A DNA stretch of 64,000 nt from Streptomyces erythrochromogenes (GCF_036170895.1 NZ_CP108036.1:4963501-5027500), one strand, 5' to 3'. Shown: positions 24,572-32,690, counted from the first letter of the stretch. Notes: generated by a model from the sequence alone, not told the origin. Numbers and translations: made by a program.

Positions 24572-25889
24572 GGGCGGTGCCTTCCTCGGTGGTGTCCGGG
24601 GTCTGGAGCAGCCGGTGCGCCTCCGCCATCAGGGCGGCCGCACGGGCGGCGTTGGAGCGGCCGTCGGGCGGCTGCTGGTCGGCGAGCGGGTTGGAGCCCA
24701 GCGGCGCCATGTACGTCGGCTGCAGGTAGATGTCGCCCTCGGCGCCGATCGGCGGCAGGTCCTCGAGGCGGCGGATGTCGTTGGAGGACATGGCGCCGAT
24801 GTCCCGCATCGCCCGGTAGAACGTGGCCCGGCTCGCCGCGTCGCCGCGGAGCAGGCCCTGTACGGCGTACCGGGCATCTTCCTGGCCCGGCACCAGCAGT
24901 TCCTTGGTGACGCGCTGCTCCGTCGGTGCCAGCCAGGTCGGGCTGAGGTCGAAGGTGACGAACCCGGTGGCCTGCTGCTCCAGCCCGGTGCCCCAGCTCG
25001 TCGACTTGGCCGTCTCCATCAGCAGGAAGAGCGGGACACCGAACATCCGGGCAATCTCGACGACCTGAAACTCTCGGCTCTCGAGAAACTGGGCGTCCTT
25101 GTAGGGCATGGCGACCGGCTTGAACGAGGCTCCGGAGTCCAGGACGGCCACCTCGTGACTGTTCTGGACGCCGCTCATCTTGGCCCGCCAGCGCTCCTTC
25201 AGAGCGTTGGCCTGGTCCGGGTTGAGCCGCTGCTCTGTCTGCAGCACACCGCCGATCATGTTGCCCGAGCCGAACAGACGGCCCGCGGACTTCTCCGCAG
25301 CCTGCGCCAGGCCGATGCCGGCGGCCGCCAGCCGGACCGGCGAGCAGCCGGTGATGCCGTCGTAGCCCAGGCCGGGGATGTGCAGGATCTCGCGCGGTGT
25401 CCGCCGGTGGACCGTGCCCCAGTCGTCGGTGACCCAGAAGACCTTGCCGCCCGGCTCCGCCGGTGTCGGCTTCTCGCGGTCGACCTGGACCCGGTCCGGG
25501 GAGATGGGCCACAGCTCCGTCACCTGGCCGGCCCCGTTGCGGAGTTTCTGCTGGTAGCTGTTGCCCCAGAGCACGCGGTGCGTGTAGGCCAGCCGCCATA
25601 GCTCCAGCGGGGTCAGCTCGGGGTGGGGGTTCGCCAGCAGCGGCGACGTCGTGCGTTCCCGCGTGCCGGTCTTGTAGGTGTGCAGAGGCAGCGCCGAGCT
25701 GACCCCGGCGATAACGTTCACAGCCCGCCACACGGCGGGCATGTGCAGGCTGCTGCGCTCCGTGACGGCCACCCCGGAGTCGGTGGTGCCGCCGCCGAGG
25801 ACGTCCAGCAGGCTGGCCGAGGTCAGCGGTACGGCCGGGCTCTCCAGACCCGGAGAACGGCGCTCGAAGAGGCCGAAGAGGTTCCTCAC
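24543..25889 (-). CDS. Portal protein (HK97 family)
   Basis: 448 residues. HMPAVWRAVNVIAGVSSALPLH near the N-terminus and WGNSYQQKLRNGAG are family hallmarks; EARFGVPLF-type segment appears as IARMFGVPLFLL. Twelve copies would form the DNA channel at one capsid vertex. GTG start overlaps the stop of the small membrane protein upstream (GTGA). Confidence 0.92.
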   Translation of the reverse strand: MRNLFGLFERRSPGLESPAVPLTSASLLDVLGGGTTDSGVAVTERSSLHMPAVWRAVNVIAGVSSALPLHTYKTGTRERTTSPLLANPHPELTPLELWRLAYTHRVLWGNSYQQKLRNGAGQVTELWPISPDRVQVDREKPTPAEPGGKVFWVTDDWGTVHRRTPREILHIPGLGYDGITGCSPVRLAAAGIGLAQAAEKSAGRLFGSGNMIGGVLQTEQRLNPDQANALKERWRAKMSGVQNSHEVAVLDSGASFKPVAMPYKDAQFLESREFQVVEIARMFGVPLFLLMETAKSTSWGTGLEQQATGFVTFDLSPTWLAPTEQRVTKELLVPGQEDARYAVQGLLRGDAASRATFYRAMRDIGAMSSNDIRRLEDLPPIGAEGDIYLQPTYMAPLGSNPLADQQPPDGRSNAARAAALMAEAHRLLQTPDTTEEGTAHENPDQDDD

Positions 25890-26044
25890 CGCCCACCTCC
25901 CGTCTCACGGCCGGCCGTCGCCCGCTCGCAGGCGACCACCCCCAGGGCGCCGCCCAGGACCAGGGCGGCCGGAACGCTCATCAGCGCCACGCCGAGCAGC
26001 AGCGCGGCGGTACACAGCAACTCGAGGACGAGCACGAGTCTCAC
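25886..26044 (-). CDS. 52-residue two-helix membrane protein
   Basis: Sequence has two hydrophobic stretches (LVLVLELLCTAALLLGVALM and VPAALVLGGALGVVAC) and a polar tail. GTG overlaps the terminase stop, and its own stop overlaps the portal start, so it is translationally coupled on both sides. Coupling makes it likely real. Unusual at this site; function unknown. Confidence 0.6.
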   Translation of the reverse strand: MRLVLVLELLCTAALLLGVALMSVPAALVLGGALGVVACERATAGRETGGGR

Positions 26045-27618
26045 CACAGGTTCGGCGCCCCTTCCGGTTCGATGTGGGCCCGCTCGGCGTGGCCCCAGGC
26101 GGCGAAGGTGACGCCGACCAGGGGGCTGATATCGACGCTGACGCCGCGCCGGGCCCAGCCCCAGCCGTCCCCGATGGGCCTCTTGTCGGCGCCCGCCAGA
26201 GCGGTCGCCAGGGGCGCCTGCGCCAGGTGCACGATGCGCTGCTCGGCGACGCCGTCGTAGAACTGGCCGCACGCCGCGGCGATCTGCCGGACCTTGGGGA
26301 AGACGAGCAGCTCGTCGACCTCGTCGTCGGTCAGCTGGGCGCCCTTCAGCAGCTCCGGGTCCTTCAGGGCGCGCTTGACGGCCGGGACCAGGGAGCCGGC
26401 GGGCCCGCCCTCGTCGATGACGACCGCGCACGGCCGCCACTTCACGACGAGCTCGGCCAGGCGCTCGGCCGCCCAGCCCGTACCGGGCCGGTGGTCGATG
26501 ACCTCGACGTGCGTCGAGGCGCCGTTCGCGCCGGCCGCGCAGATGGCTGTGTGCGTCCGCTCCGGAGTCGTGTCCAGTGCGAAGCACAGCGGGTCGTCCG
26601 GACGCGACGTGCCGTCGCCCAGCGCCCGCCAGGCCTCCTCGCCGATGACGGACCACGCGTCCTCCTCGTCGGACGGGTAGTCCCCCACCCCGAGCCGCTC
26701 CCGGCCGTAGACCTCGCCGCTCATGCTCAGCCGCTCCCGTTCGGTGTGCTCCGGCGTGAGCCGGTATCCCAGCGCCGGATTGGCCTTGGCCACGGAGAGC
26801 GCGCTCAGCGGGTCGTCGTGGTCGCTGCAGTCGGCCGCGCACTCCTTGACGTGCGGGTTGATCGACCACTCGAGGTAGGCGAGGGACGGGTCCGGTATGC
26901 CGGTCTCCATGGCCTGCAGCGCACGGCGCCGCAGGCGGGCCAGGTGGCGGGACGCCGCCCCGATGCCGGCGCTGCCGAAGTACCAGAGCTGCGGGTTCTT
27001 GACCGCGGCCATCGTCGGCATGAGAGCGCCGATCGGCTCGTCGCCGAGGATCATCGCCTCGTCCATCAGGTTGGTCTGGCCGGTGAAGCCGCGGCCGGAG
27101 CCGCCGCTGCGGGCCAGGAACCGCAGCCGCTGCCCGCTCAGGAGCTCGATGGCTTCCTCGCCGGTCGTTCGCCGGACCCGCTTGACGCGTTTGCGCAGCT
27201 CATCGGTGTTCACGATGAGTGACTCGATGCGGCGGAACGCCTCGATCGCGGTCTTGAACTCGTGCGCCGAGTGCAGGATCAGCTGCTCGCCGAGGAGGTA
27301 GAGGCCGGCCAGCGACCTCGCCTCGATGATCGCGCCCTTGCCGTTCTGCCTCGGGACGTTGACGCAGGTCTCGAAGCTGGCCCAGCTGCCGTCGGGGTTC
27401 TCGCCCAGGCCGACGTGCAGGACGAACTGCTGCCACGGATCGAGGTGCAGACCGGCCACGGCGGCCAGCTCGATGGCCTCCTGACCTGCACTGGAGGTGA
27501 AGGCGGGGGCGGTGAACACCCTGGGGCGCTGCTGGCCGCGGGCGTCGGGCACCCCGGAGGGAGCTCCGTCGCGCCGGTCAGGCGCCGAGGCGCTGGGCAC
27601 GTCGAGCAGCGAGGTCAT
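26041..27618 (-). CDS. Terminase large subunit
   Basis: 525 residues. ATPase domain with Walker A-like PRQNGKG at 89-95 (the form found in HK97-group terminases), a Walker B-like acidic site near GQTNLMDEAMIL, and a C-terminal RuvC-like nuclease with acidic residues in CFALDTTPERTH and AVVIDEGGPAG. It packages DNA through the portal and cuts it. It overlaps the small subunit by 41 bp. Confidence 0.93.
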   Translation of the reverse strand: MTSLLDVPSASAPDRRDGAPSGVPDARGQQRPRVFTAPAFTSSAGQEAIELAAVAGLHLDPWQQFVLHVGLGENPDGSWASFETCVNVPRQNGKGAIIEARSLAGLYLLGEQLILHSAHEFKTAIEAFRRIESLIVNTDELRKRVKRVRRTTGEEAIELLSGQRLRFLARSGGSGRGFTGQTNLMDEAMILGDEPIGALMPTMAAVKNPQLWYFGSAGIGAASRHLARLRRRALQAMETGIPDPSLAYLEWSINPHVKECAADCSDHDDPLSALSVAKANPALGYRLTPEHTERERLSMSGEVYGRERLGVGDYPSDEEDAWSVIGEEAWRALGDGTSRPDDPLCFALDTTPERTHTAICAAGANGASTHVEVIDHRPGTGWAAERLAELVVKWRPCAVVIDEGGPAGSLVPAVKRALKDPELLKGAQLTDDEVDELLVFPKVRQIAAACGQFYDGVAEQRIVHLAQAPLATALAGADKRPIGDGWGWARRGVSVDISPLVGVTFAAWGHAERAHIEPEGAPNLW

Positions 27619-27832
27619 CGAGCGCGTCCCCCTCGGCCTTGGGCGGTGACATCTTGCGGAGCTCGAGGAGGGTGGCCCGCAGCTCCCGGGCCAGGCTGGG
27701 CGTGGCGGGGGAGCTGGGGTCCGCGTCGAGGGCGGTGGCCAGGGTGATCGCGATGGCGGCGAGGCCGGGCGCGATGTCCTCGGCGCCGAGCGCGGTGATC
27801 TCTTCGCGGGTCGCGTCGACGGCGCCGCTCAT
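27578..27832 (-). CDS. Terminase small subunit, short
   Basis: 84 residues, helical, overlapping the large subunit. ATG 27832 has GGAGG 5 bp upstream. Position directly before the large subunit supports the call. It is shorter than most small subunits (100-170) and a clear DNA-binding HTH is not obvious; LARELRATLLELRKMSPP is the main amphipathic segment. Confidence 0.7.
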   Translation of the reverse strand: MSGAVDATREEITALGAEDIAPGLAAIAITLATALDADPSSPATPSLARELRATLLELRKMSPPKAEGDALDDLAARRAQRLGA

Positions 27833-27838
27833 GATCAC

Positions 27839-28060
27839 CTCCGCTTGTTACCCACTGTGACGGTTACGGAGAGTAGCTATTTACCGACGAGGGCCCAATG
27901 CCTAATTAGCAACGAGGGGTCCTCGCGCAAAAAACAGAGCGAGAAGGGCGTTTGGGTCGCCCGGAGGGTCGCTGAACTTTTGACCCACTCCCCGCCCCGA
28001 CCTGGGTATACGTCACGCTTCGAGAGCGCGATCGGCCTTGATCGTCGTCGCTGGTTGCGT
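27839..28060. promoter_or_regulatory. Low-GC gap before the terminase genes (cos and/or promoter candidate)
   Basis: 222 bp without a convincing gene and clearly richer in A/T than the phage average (CTAATTAGC, CGCAAAAAACAG, GTATACGTC). A small hairpin CGAGG-GGT-CCTCG occurs near 27912-27925. With an HNH nuclease gene close by and terminase on the other side, this is the natural place for cos and for a packaging-gene promoter. Neither is proven from sequence alone. Confidence 0.4.
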
Positions 28061-28501
28061 TCACCAAGCGCGCGAGGCTTGCGGGGTGACGGAGTGTGGG
28101 GTGCGACGGCCTGCCTGCCGATACCAGACAGTGACAACCCGCTCCATCTCCGGCTGCCGCATGTCCCGCACCCGACGCCGGACGATCTCCTCGCCGGGGT
28201 CGATGGTCACGATCCGTGCACCGAGCCGCTTGTACCGGGCCAAGGCCTTGGCCTGCGGCATGGTGTGGATCAGGTAGACGTCGGTGCTGTCGAGGTGTCG
28301 CTCCGCCTCGTGGATCGCTGCCTGCCGGGCACGGTGCACGATCCGCAACAGGGTGGGGTCGTGCTGATGATGATCGGCCCCGGGGCCGGCCATCGCGAGC
28401 GCCATCAGGTCCAGGTCGATCACCACGTCACTCGCCTTGGCGTTCGCCCGGATCCAGCTGCTCTTGCCTGCGGCCGGCGGCCCGGTCACGACGTACAGCA
28501 C
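28061..28501 (-). CDS. P-loop kinase / AAA-type NTPase
   Basis: 146 residues. Walker A GPPAAGKSSW follows strand LYVVT, and DVVIDLDLMALAM supplies the second strand with acidic residues (PNK-like kinase order). C-terminal VWYRQAG. The GTG at 28501 keeps the first strand intact; a later GTG that overlaps the upstream stop would remove it. Small kinases of this kind lie beside HNH and terminase in actinophages. Nucleic-acid 5' end or nucleotide phosphorylation is possible; substrate not known. Confidence 0.75.
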   Translation of the reverse strand: MLYVVTGPPAAGKSSWIRANAKASDVVIDLDLMALAMAGPGADHHQHDPTLLRIVHRARQAAIHEAERHLDSTDVYLIHTMPQAKALARYKRLGARIVTIDPGEEIVRRRVRDMRQPEMERVVTVWYRQAGRRTPHSVTPQASRAW

Positions 28502-28656
28502 GGTTCCGGCCCGCAGCTGCAGCAGGTGTCGCCGGAGCAGCCGCAGCACAGCGGCGTGACGGCCGCGGCCCGGGCGACGTCGCCGGGGGCGAGGAGGTAC
28601 TCCCCGAGGCGCCGGCCGAGCAGCCGGCGGGCGAGGCTCCGTAGCGCAGCACCCAC
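28486..28656 (-). CDS. Cys-rich small protein
   Basis: 56 residues from GTG 28656 (AGGAGG 8 bp upstream). The first half is basic (LRSLARRLLGRRLG) and the second half has eight cysteines in ~20 residues (LCCGCSG, CCSCG, CCTS). It overlaps the kinase start by 16 bp. Metal binding is likely from composition. The strong ribosome site is the main support. Confidence 0.55.
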   Translation of the reverse strand: MGAALRSLARRLLGRRLGEYLLAPGDVARAAAVTPLCCGCSGDTCCSCGPEPCCTS

Positions 28657-28658
28657 GG

Positions 28659-28943
28659 TCACCACCTCCTCGACGAGCCCTGGACGCGGACGCTGGTCCG
28701 GTTACCGCGGGCGCTGTTGCAGCGCCGGTGAGCGCTGCGGGCGTTGGCCTTGTTGAGCAGGTCGCCGCCGCGGCTGAGCGGCAGGAGGTGATCGAGGGTG
28801 AAGGCGTCGGGGTGTCGGCCGGCCTCTGGCCCTGTGATGTCGTAGCGGATGTCGTGGCCGCACAGCCAGCAGGGCAGGCGCAGTGCGCGCTGCCAGGCGC
28901 AGAGGTTGCGGTAGGGGCGCCCGTTGCGCGGGTTGGCGGGCAC
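28659..28943 (-). CDS. HNH endonuclease
   Basis: 94 residues. CWLCG zinc knuckle, then LDHLLPLSRGG, N-K-A-N and HRRCNSARG: the full HNH motif. In HK97-group phages an HNH protein next to the terminase is needed for specific cos cleavage and packaging; position fits although two small genes intervene. GTG 28943 has GGGAG 9 bp upstream; a GTG at 28952 would sit directly on that site. Confidence 0.9.
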   Translation of the reverse strand: MPANPRNGRPYRNLCAWQRALRLPCWLCGHDIRYDITGPEAGRHPDAFTLDHLLPLSRGGDLLNKANARSAHRRCNSARGNRTSVRVQGSSRRW

Positions 28944-28958
28944 GGGCGCCACCTCCCG

Positions 28959-29549
28959 CTACAGCTTGCTGATGTCCCACTCTCGGGGCGTTGCGAGCCC
29001 GTTGGGGGCGTATGCGGCGGTGCTCGGTCGGGGGTTGTCCGGGACCGCGAAGACGATGTTCCCCTTGACGCACTTGCCTGCGGTCAGCGTGGTCTCGAAG
29101 GGGAAGGCTGGCTTGGGGAAGTCGTCGAACGTCGTGCTGGACGGGGCGATGCGGGCCCCGTCCGCGTAGGTCAGCGTCCACGGCTGATCTGTGGCGACGA
29201 ACGTCCCCTTGTCGCTGCAGACCTTGACGTCTAGGGCCGCCCACACGTAGCCGGCGGTGCCGGACTCGTCGGCGGCCGAGCCGACGGACCGCACCTTGTG
29301 CCGGTACCCCAGGACCGCGGCGTTGCCGGAGACCTGTTCGGCTCCGATGGTGCCCTCGAAGGCCCATGCGTGACCGACGGTGAAGACCGGGTCGGGGGTC
29401 GGTGTGGGGGAGGGTGAGGGGCTACTCGTCGGCGCTGCGGCGGACGTGGCTGACGGGGACGGGGCCTTGCTGGCTGTGCTGGCGTCGGTGCCGCAGCCGG
29501 TGGCGGCGAGGAGCGCGAGGCCGAGCGTGGCCGCGTGGATGGTGCGCAT
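28959..29549 (-). CDS. Secreted lipoprotein (phage-carried)
   Basis: 196 residues. Lipoprotein signal: basic MR, hydrophobic run, lipobox LLAATGC with Cys19. Then a Ser/Pro/Thr linker (~25-53) and a beta-rich domain (VWAALDVKVCSDKG; ITLTAGKCVKGNIVF-like segment) of the telomeric-repeat/DUF4352 immunoglobulin-like type. It would be anchored outside the membrane. In a prophage, such lipoproteins are candidates for superinfection exclusion or lysogenic conversion. Its neighbours are tail-type genes and HNH. Confidence 0.8.
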   Translation of the reverse strand: MRTIHAATLGLALLAATGCGTDASTASKAPSPSATSAAAPTSSPSPSPTPTPDPVFTVGHAWAFEGTIGAEQVSGNAAVLGYRHKVRSVGSAADESGTAGYVWAALDVKVCSDKGTFVATDQPWTLTYADGARIAPSSTTFDDFPKPAFPFETTLTAGKCVKGNIVFAVPDNPRPSTAAYAPNGLATPREWDISKL

Positions 29550-29631
29550 GGTGTCCCCCCAGGACGTTGTTGTGAGGAGGCATCATGCGCCGGGCGTGCC
29601 TGGTGACGGGCCGGTATGGCCGTTCCGTGAC

Positions 29632-29931
29632 CTACGTGATGGTGAGGGTGCCGGCTTGGCGGACGATCAGTTCGTCGTTCGGGGGGTCGATCTCGATCCA
29701 CACGTGCCAGGCGCCGCGCGTGAGGCTGCTCGCCCCGTCCGGGCCGACGAGGATCCGCGCGGTGTCGGCGTCGTCCCATTCGCCGGTGAGCCAGTCCGCG
29801 GCCGTCGGGTTGCCGCGGCGGGCGTCGGGGAGGAAAGCGAACCGCGGCGCAGCGCCGGTGAGGTCGACTCCTGCGGGCTGCGCGGTCACGGTGACGGTGA
29901 CGTACTCGGTGCTGCTCGCAGGGATCAACAC
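29632..29931 (-). CDS. Small tail-associated protein
   Basis: 99 residues, strand-rich: STEYVTVTVTAQPAGVDLTG and HVWIEIDPPNDELIVRQAG. Such proteins next to fibre genes often attach fibres. GTG 29931 overlaps the stop of the fibre-like gene by 7 bp. Structural role inferred. Confidence 0.65.
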   Translation of the reverse strand: MLIPASSTEYVTVTVTAQPAGVDLTGAAPRFAFLPDARRGNPTAADWLTGEWDDADTARILVGPDGASSLTRGAWHVWIEIDPPNDELIVRQAGTLTIT

Positions 29932-30950
29932 GGCGGACCGACCTCCCAGCGGCTGGCCGGCGCCGCCACCGCCCAGGCGGAGGTCGGGGCGCCGATGGTG
30001 AGCGTGATGTCCGGGTCGAACCCGTCGAGGGTGGGCGCGTAGAGGGCCGTGGTCGGCTCGATGCGGGCCGGGGCGAGCGTGACGGGCCCCGGGGCGAGCG
30101 CGGGCGCGTACAGGGCCGTGGCTGCCTCGAGGCGGTCGGGAGCGACCGTGACGGGCCCGGGGGCGAGGACGGGCGTGTACAGGGCGGTGGTTGGCTCGAT
30201 GCGGGCCGGGGTGAGCGTGACGGGCCCGGGGGCGAGGGTGGGCGCGTACTGGGCTGCGGTGGACTCGATGCGGGCCGTGTCGACGGTCTGTTCGCCGGGG
30301 GCGACGGCCAGGGTCCAGGCGGAGCCGAGGGCGGACTGGTCTGCGGTCCACGCGCGGGAGCCGATCGTGCCGGACACCGTGGTGTCGGAGTCGCCCCAGG
30401 CGGCGGAGCAGGCGCCGCTGCCCGAGGTGGTGAAGGCCTGCCCACGGCGTGTGTGGCCCGCTGGCGCGGTCCAGGCCGCGGTCTGCGGTGTGGCGGCGCC
30501 GCGGGAGTCCCAGACGACGCCGACCTCTCGACTGGACGCTCCGACCGAGCCGAGGGACGGCGTCGTCTTGGTGGTGGCGGCCGCCGAGGTGTTGGAGGCT
30601 GCGGCGATCGGGTTGGAGGCCAGGGCGCCGCGCACGCGGCCGAGGAGCAGCACCTGGCGGATCGCTCCGGTGCTGGGGGTGACGGTGATGGTGGCGCCGA
30701 GGTCGCCCGCCTCGGCGATGCGCCACCACAGCTGAGACATGTGCCCGGACTGCATCGCGGTGCCGAGGCTGGTCCAGGCGCCGGCGCCGCCGGCGATGGA
30801 GAACGTCCTGGACCCGGACGGCATGACGCACGCGGCGAGCAGCAGGTCCCCGATCGCGACGCTGCCGTCGTTGGGGACGGTGGCGGCCGCCGAGGAGCTC
30901 GAGGAGAGGGTGACGGTGTCGGCGAGGTGGACGAGCTGACCTACGGCCAT
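29925..30950 (-). CDS. Tail-fibre-like protein with 23-residue repeats
   Basis: 341 residues. The N-terminal ~220 residues form a beta-sandwich (VHLADTVTLSSSSSAAA, RTFSIAGGAGAWTSLG, TITVTPSTGAI) as in phage appendage proteins. The C-terminal part has three and a half 23-residue repeats (LAPGPVTLAPARIEPTTALY). It overlaps the next gene. A host-recognition role is inferred. Confidence 0.75.
   Translation of the reverse strand: MAVGQLVHLADTVTLSSSSSAAATVPNDGSVAIGDLLLAACVMPSGSRTFSIAGGAGAWTSLGTAMQSGHMSQLWWRIAEAGDLGATITVTPSTGAIRQVLLLGRVRGALASNPIAAASNTSAAATTKTTPSLGSVGASSREVGVVWDSRGAATPQTAAWTAPAGHTRRGQAFTTSGSGACSAAWGDSDTTVSGTIGSRAWTADQSALGSAWTLAVAPGEQTVDTARIESTAAQYAPTLAPGPVTLTPARIEPTTALYTPVLAPGPVTVAPDRLEAATALYAPALAPGPVTLAPARIEPTTALYAPTLDGFDPDITLTIGAPTSAWAVAAPASRWEVGPPC
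30030..30300 (-). repeat. 69-bp tandem repeat inside the fibre-like gene
   Basis: GGGCGCGTA-type landmarks recur at 30033, 30102, 30171 and 30240: an exact 69-bp (23-codon) period, three full units plus a part. Copies differ at silent and some coding positions, so it is an older, selected repeat. Confidence 0.85.
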
Positions 30951-30959
30951 GACGTCACC

Positions 30960-31349
30960 TCACAAGGCGAAAATGCCGCTGGCGTTCCACTGGGCGACGA
31001 TGTTGCCGCCGTTGGGGGTGACGCTGACGCCGTCGATGTACGCGATGAGCGGCGCGGTCGCGTCGGCCCCGGTGTGCTTGTAGAGCACGATCGCCTCGAC
31101 GCTGTCGCCGGTGGCCGCGGTGAACGTCACGTCCGCGGCATCGAACACGCCGGACGCGATCGTCTTGGATGCGAGCGCGCCGGAGACTGCCACGCGGGCG
31201 CCGGCGGCGACGTCGTCGAGGAAGTCATGCGCAGCGCTGTAGGTGTAGTCGGCGGTGTCGACGAGGACGGCGCGGATGTCGTCTGCAGCGAGGTCGATGT
31301 CACCGCCGAGCAGCAGCTGCTTGAACGAGGGGTAGAGCGCACTGGCCAC
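30960..31349 (-). CDS. Phage structural protein (tail/appendage)
   Basis: 129 residues: MASALYPSFKQLLLGGDIDLAADDIRAVLVDTADYTYS is a start often seen in siphovirus and actinophage tail-fibre-associated proteins; the rest is beta-rich (GDSVEAIVLYKHTG; PLIAYIDGVSVTPNGG). It ends 10 bp before the fibre-like gene and is the first gene after the hairpin cluster, so it may begin the late operon. Confidence 0.75.
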   Translation of the reverse strand: MASALYPSFKQLLLGGDIDLAADDIRAVLVDTADYTYSAAHDFLDDVAAGARVAVSGALASKTIASGVFDAADVTFTAATGDSVEAIVLYKHTGADATAPLIAYIDGVSVTPNGGNIVAQWNASGIFAL

Positions 31350-31384
31350 CGGGGCCTCCTTCGAGGGGGACGGATCGGCGAGGT

Positions 31385-31478
31385 GCCGCCCGGGGCCCTC
31401 GTCCCGGGCGGCCGTCCCCGCTCCACTCCCGCCGGAGTGGTGTGCCCTGCCGCCCGGCGTCGGGTTCCGGGCGGCAGG
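31385..31478. other. Cluster of three consecutive hairpins
   Basis: Stems: 31385-31394/31403-31412 (10 bp), 31423-31429/31434-31440 (7 bp), 31446-31457/31467-31478 (12 bp). Together with the terminator just after it, four stem-loops fill ~140 bp between early and late genes. It may be a strong transcription block or an antitermination control point. Confidence 0.65.
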
Positions 31479-31490
31479 AGTGGGAACGCG

Positions 31491-31521
31491 GAAGGCCCCG
31501 ACCGTGGCGGTCGGGGCCTTC
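31491..31521. terminator. Terminator between early and late phage regions
   Basis: A 13-bp stem (31491-31503 with 31509-31521), 5-nt loop, downstream of the MerR/AlpA-like gene. Confidence 0.75.
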
Positions 31522-31592
31522 CGTGTGTCGTGGTCAGCCTGCGTCTGGGCATGGCTGTACGCCCAAATCGTGGCGCGCGTGATGATCTCGTG

Positions 31593-31814
31593 TCAAGCGG
31601 CGTTCTCGGCGCGCTGGCCGGGCCGGGACGGCTTGGGGGCGTCCCGGGCCGCCAGGACGTCACGCAACCGGTAGATCGGCCGCTTGGGCGTACCCCCGGC
31701 ACGGGCCAGGACACCCCGGCGCACCCAGTCCCGGATGGTGGCCGGCTGCACCCCGCAGGCGAGCGCGGCCGTGGTGGTGGTGAGCAGGCCGGGCGGAAGC
31801 GATCGGTACTCCAT
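31593..31814 (-). CDS. HTH_17 / AlpA-excisionase-like protein
   Basis: 73 residues. TTTTAALACGVQPATIRDWVRRGVL is a winged-helix HTH of the MerR/AlpA/Xis class, then YRLRDVLAARD. Such small proteins serve as excisionases or gene activators. It is at the end of the early region and divergent from the plus-strand gene at 31912, so it may control that promoter or the late switch. A second protein of this class lies at 40620-40880. Confidence 0.75.
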   Translation of the reverse strand: MEYRSLPPGLLTTTTAALACGVQPATIRDWVRRGVLARAGGTPKRPIYRLRDVLAARDAPKPSRPGQRAENAA

Positions 31815-31911
31815 GCTGATCAGTCTCGCCGAGCGACGCACGCACACGCGCTGCGCACCGGCCCCCCGCACTCCGGATGCGTGCGGCCGCGGCGGGCAGC
31901 AGGCTGGAGAG

Positions 31912-32157
31912 GTGGAGCGGGCGCCGATCACCGTGCACCGGATCTCCCCGTCGGGCGGCCGGCGGGTGACGATCCGCGTGGGCGGCGTCGACACCGTGCT
32001 CGGCGTGGCGTACGGCGATCGGGACCTGGTCGAGTTCCTCCGTCGCATCGACCTCCCGGACCCCGAGGAGCTCGTCCTGGGGGACTCGGCAGCCATCGGC
32101 TGGCAGGACGACCCGCCGCACGTGTACGAGACGCAGGAAGCCCCGCCCGATGCGTGA
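31912..32157 (+). CDS. Small acidic accessory protein
   Basis: 81 residues, the only plus-strand gene in the middle of the prophage. RRVTIRVGGVDTVLGVAYGD and DLVEFLRRIDLPDPEELVLG look like a genuine fold seen in short proteins on Streptomyces mobile elements (memory). GTG 31912 has GGAG close by, so the start is uncertain. Opposite orientation suggests expression independent of the lytic programme. Confidence 0.55.
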   Translation: MERAPITVHRISPSGGRRVTIRVGGVDTVLGVAYGDRDLVEFLRRIDLPDPEELVLGDSAAIGWQDDPPHVYETQEAPPDA

Positions 32158-32221
32158 TCGGACGGGGCCTGGTCCCGAGTAGCGCCAGCAGCCACACAAG
32201 CGCTGATGGGATGTCTCCACG

Positions 32222-32668
32222 CTACGGGCCGGGTCTGACAACGGCCTCTGTCGCGGTCGGGCCGGGCGGTGTCGCGGTCGGGCCGGTGAGGTACGGGTAG
32301 TAGTCGCGGAACGTGTCCGCGACAGCCAAGAGCGCGGCCGCGTCGTCGCGCAGCTGGGCGAGCCACTGAGCGGCGGTCTCGTCGTCAACGAGGATCTGGT
32401 AAGCGGGCCGGGCCGCCTCTGCCGCGGTCACCGCCGCGCGCAGCGCTGCCATGGCCGCAGCGGCCTGACCTGCCTTGTCGCGGTACATAGCCATCCGTGT
32501 CGCGCGCGTCGCGAGCCTGTCGCGGTACACCACATCCTTGGACACGCCGAGCTCCTTGGCGATGTCGCGGATCGTCCAGTTGTCGCGGGTGAGCTCCTCG
32601 ACACGCGCGCGCCGCTCGGCGACAAGTGCGCGCCGCTGCGCGACAGAGATGGTCTTCGGGTCGGTCAT
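32222..32668 (-). CDS. HTH-containing phage protein
   Basis: 148 residues. DNWTIRDIAKELGVSKDVVYRDRLAT is a resolvase-like HTH (residues ~28-53). A helical Ala-rich part and a Thr/Pro tail with TGPTATPPGPTAT follow. Likely a DNA-binding regulator. A 15-bp hairpin lies just upstream. Confidence 0.75.
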   Translation of the reverse strand: MTDPKTISVAQRRALVAERRARVEELTRDNWTIRDIAKELGVSKDVVYRDRLATRATRMAMYRDKAGQAAAAMAALRAAVTAAEAARPAYQILVDDETAAQWLAQLRDDAAALLAVADTFRDYYPYLTGPTATPPGPTATEAVVRPGP

Positions 32669-32690
32669 GGGTCGGTCCTGTCGCGGTCGC

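Noticed and set aside
27877..28137. 86-residue minus-strand frame in the gap before terminase
   Set aside because: Basic, no domain, no ribosome site, overlaps the kinase stop; more likely regulatory DNA or cos.
29231..30445. 404-residue Pro/Arg-rich frame
   Set aside because: Out-of-frame reading of fibre repeats.
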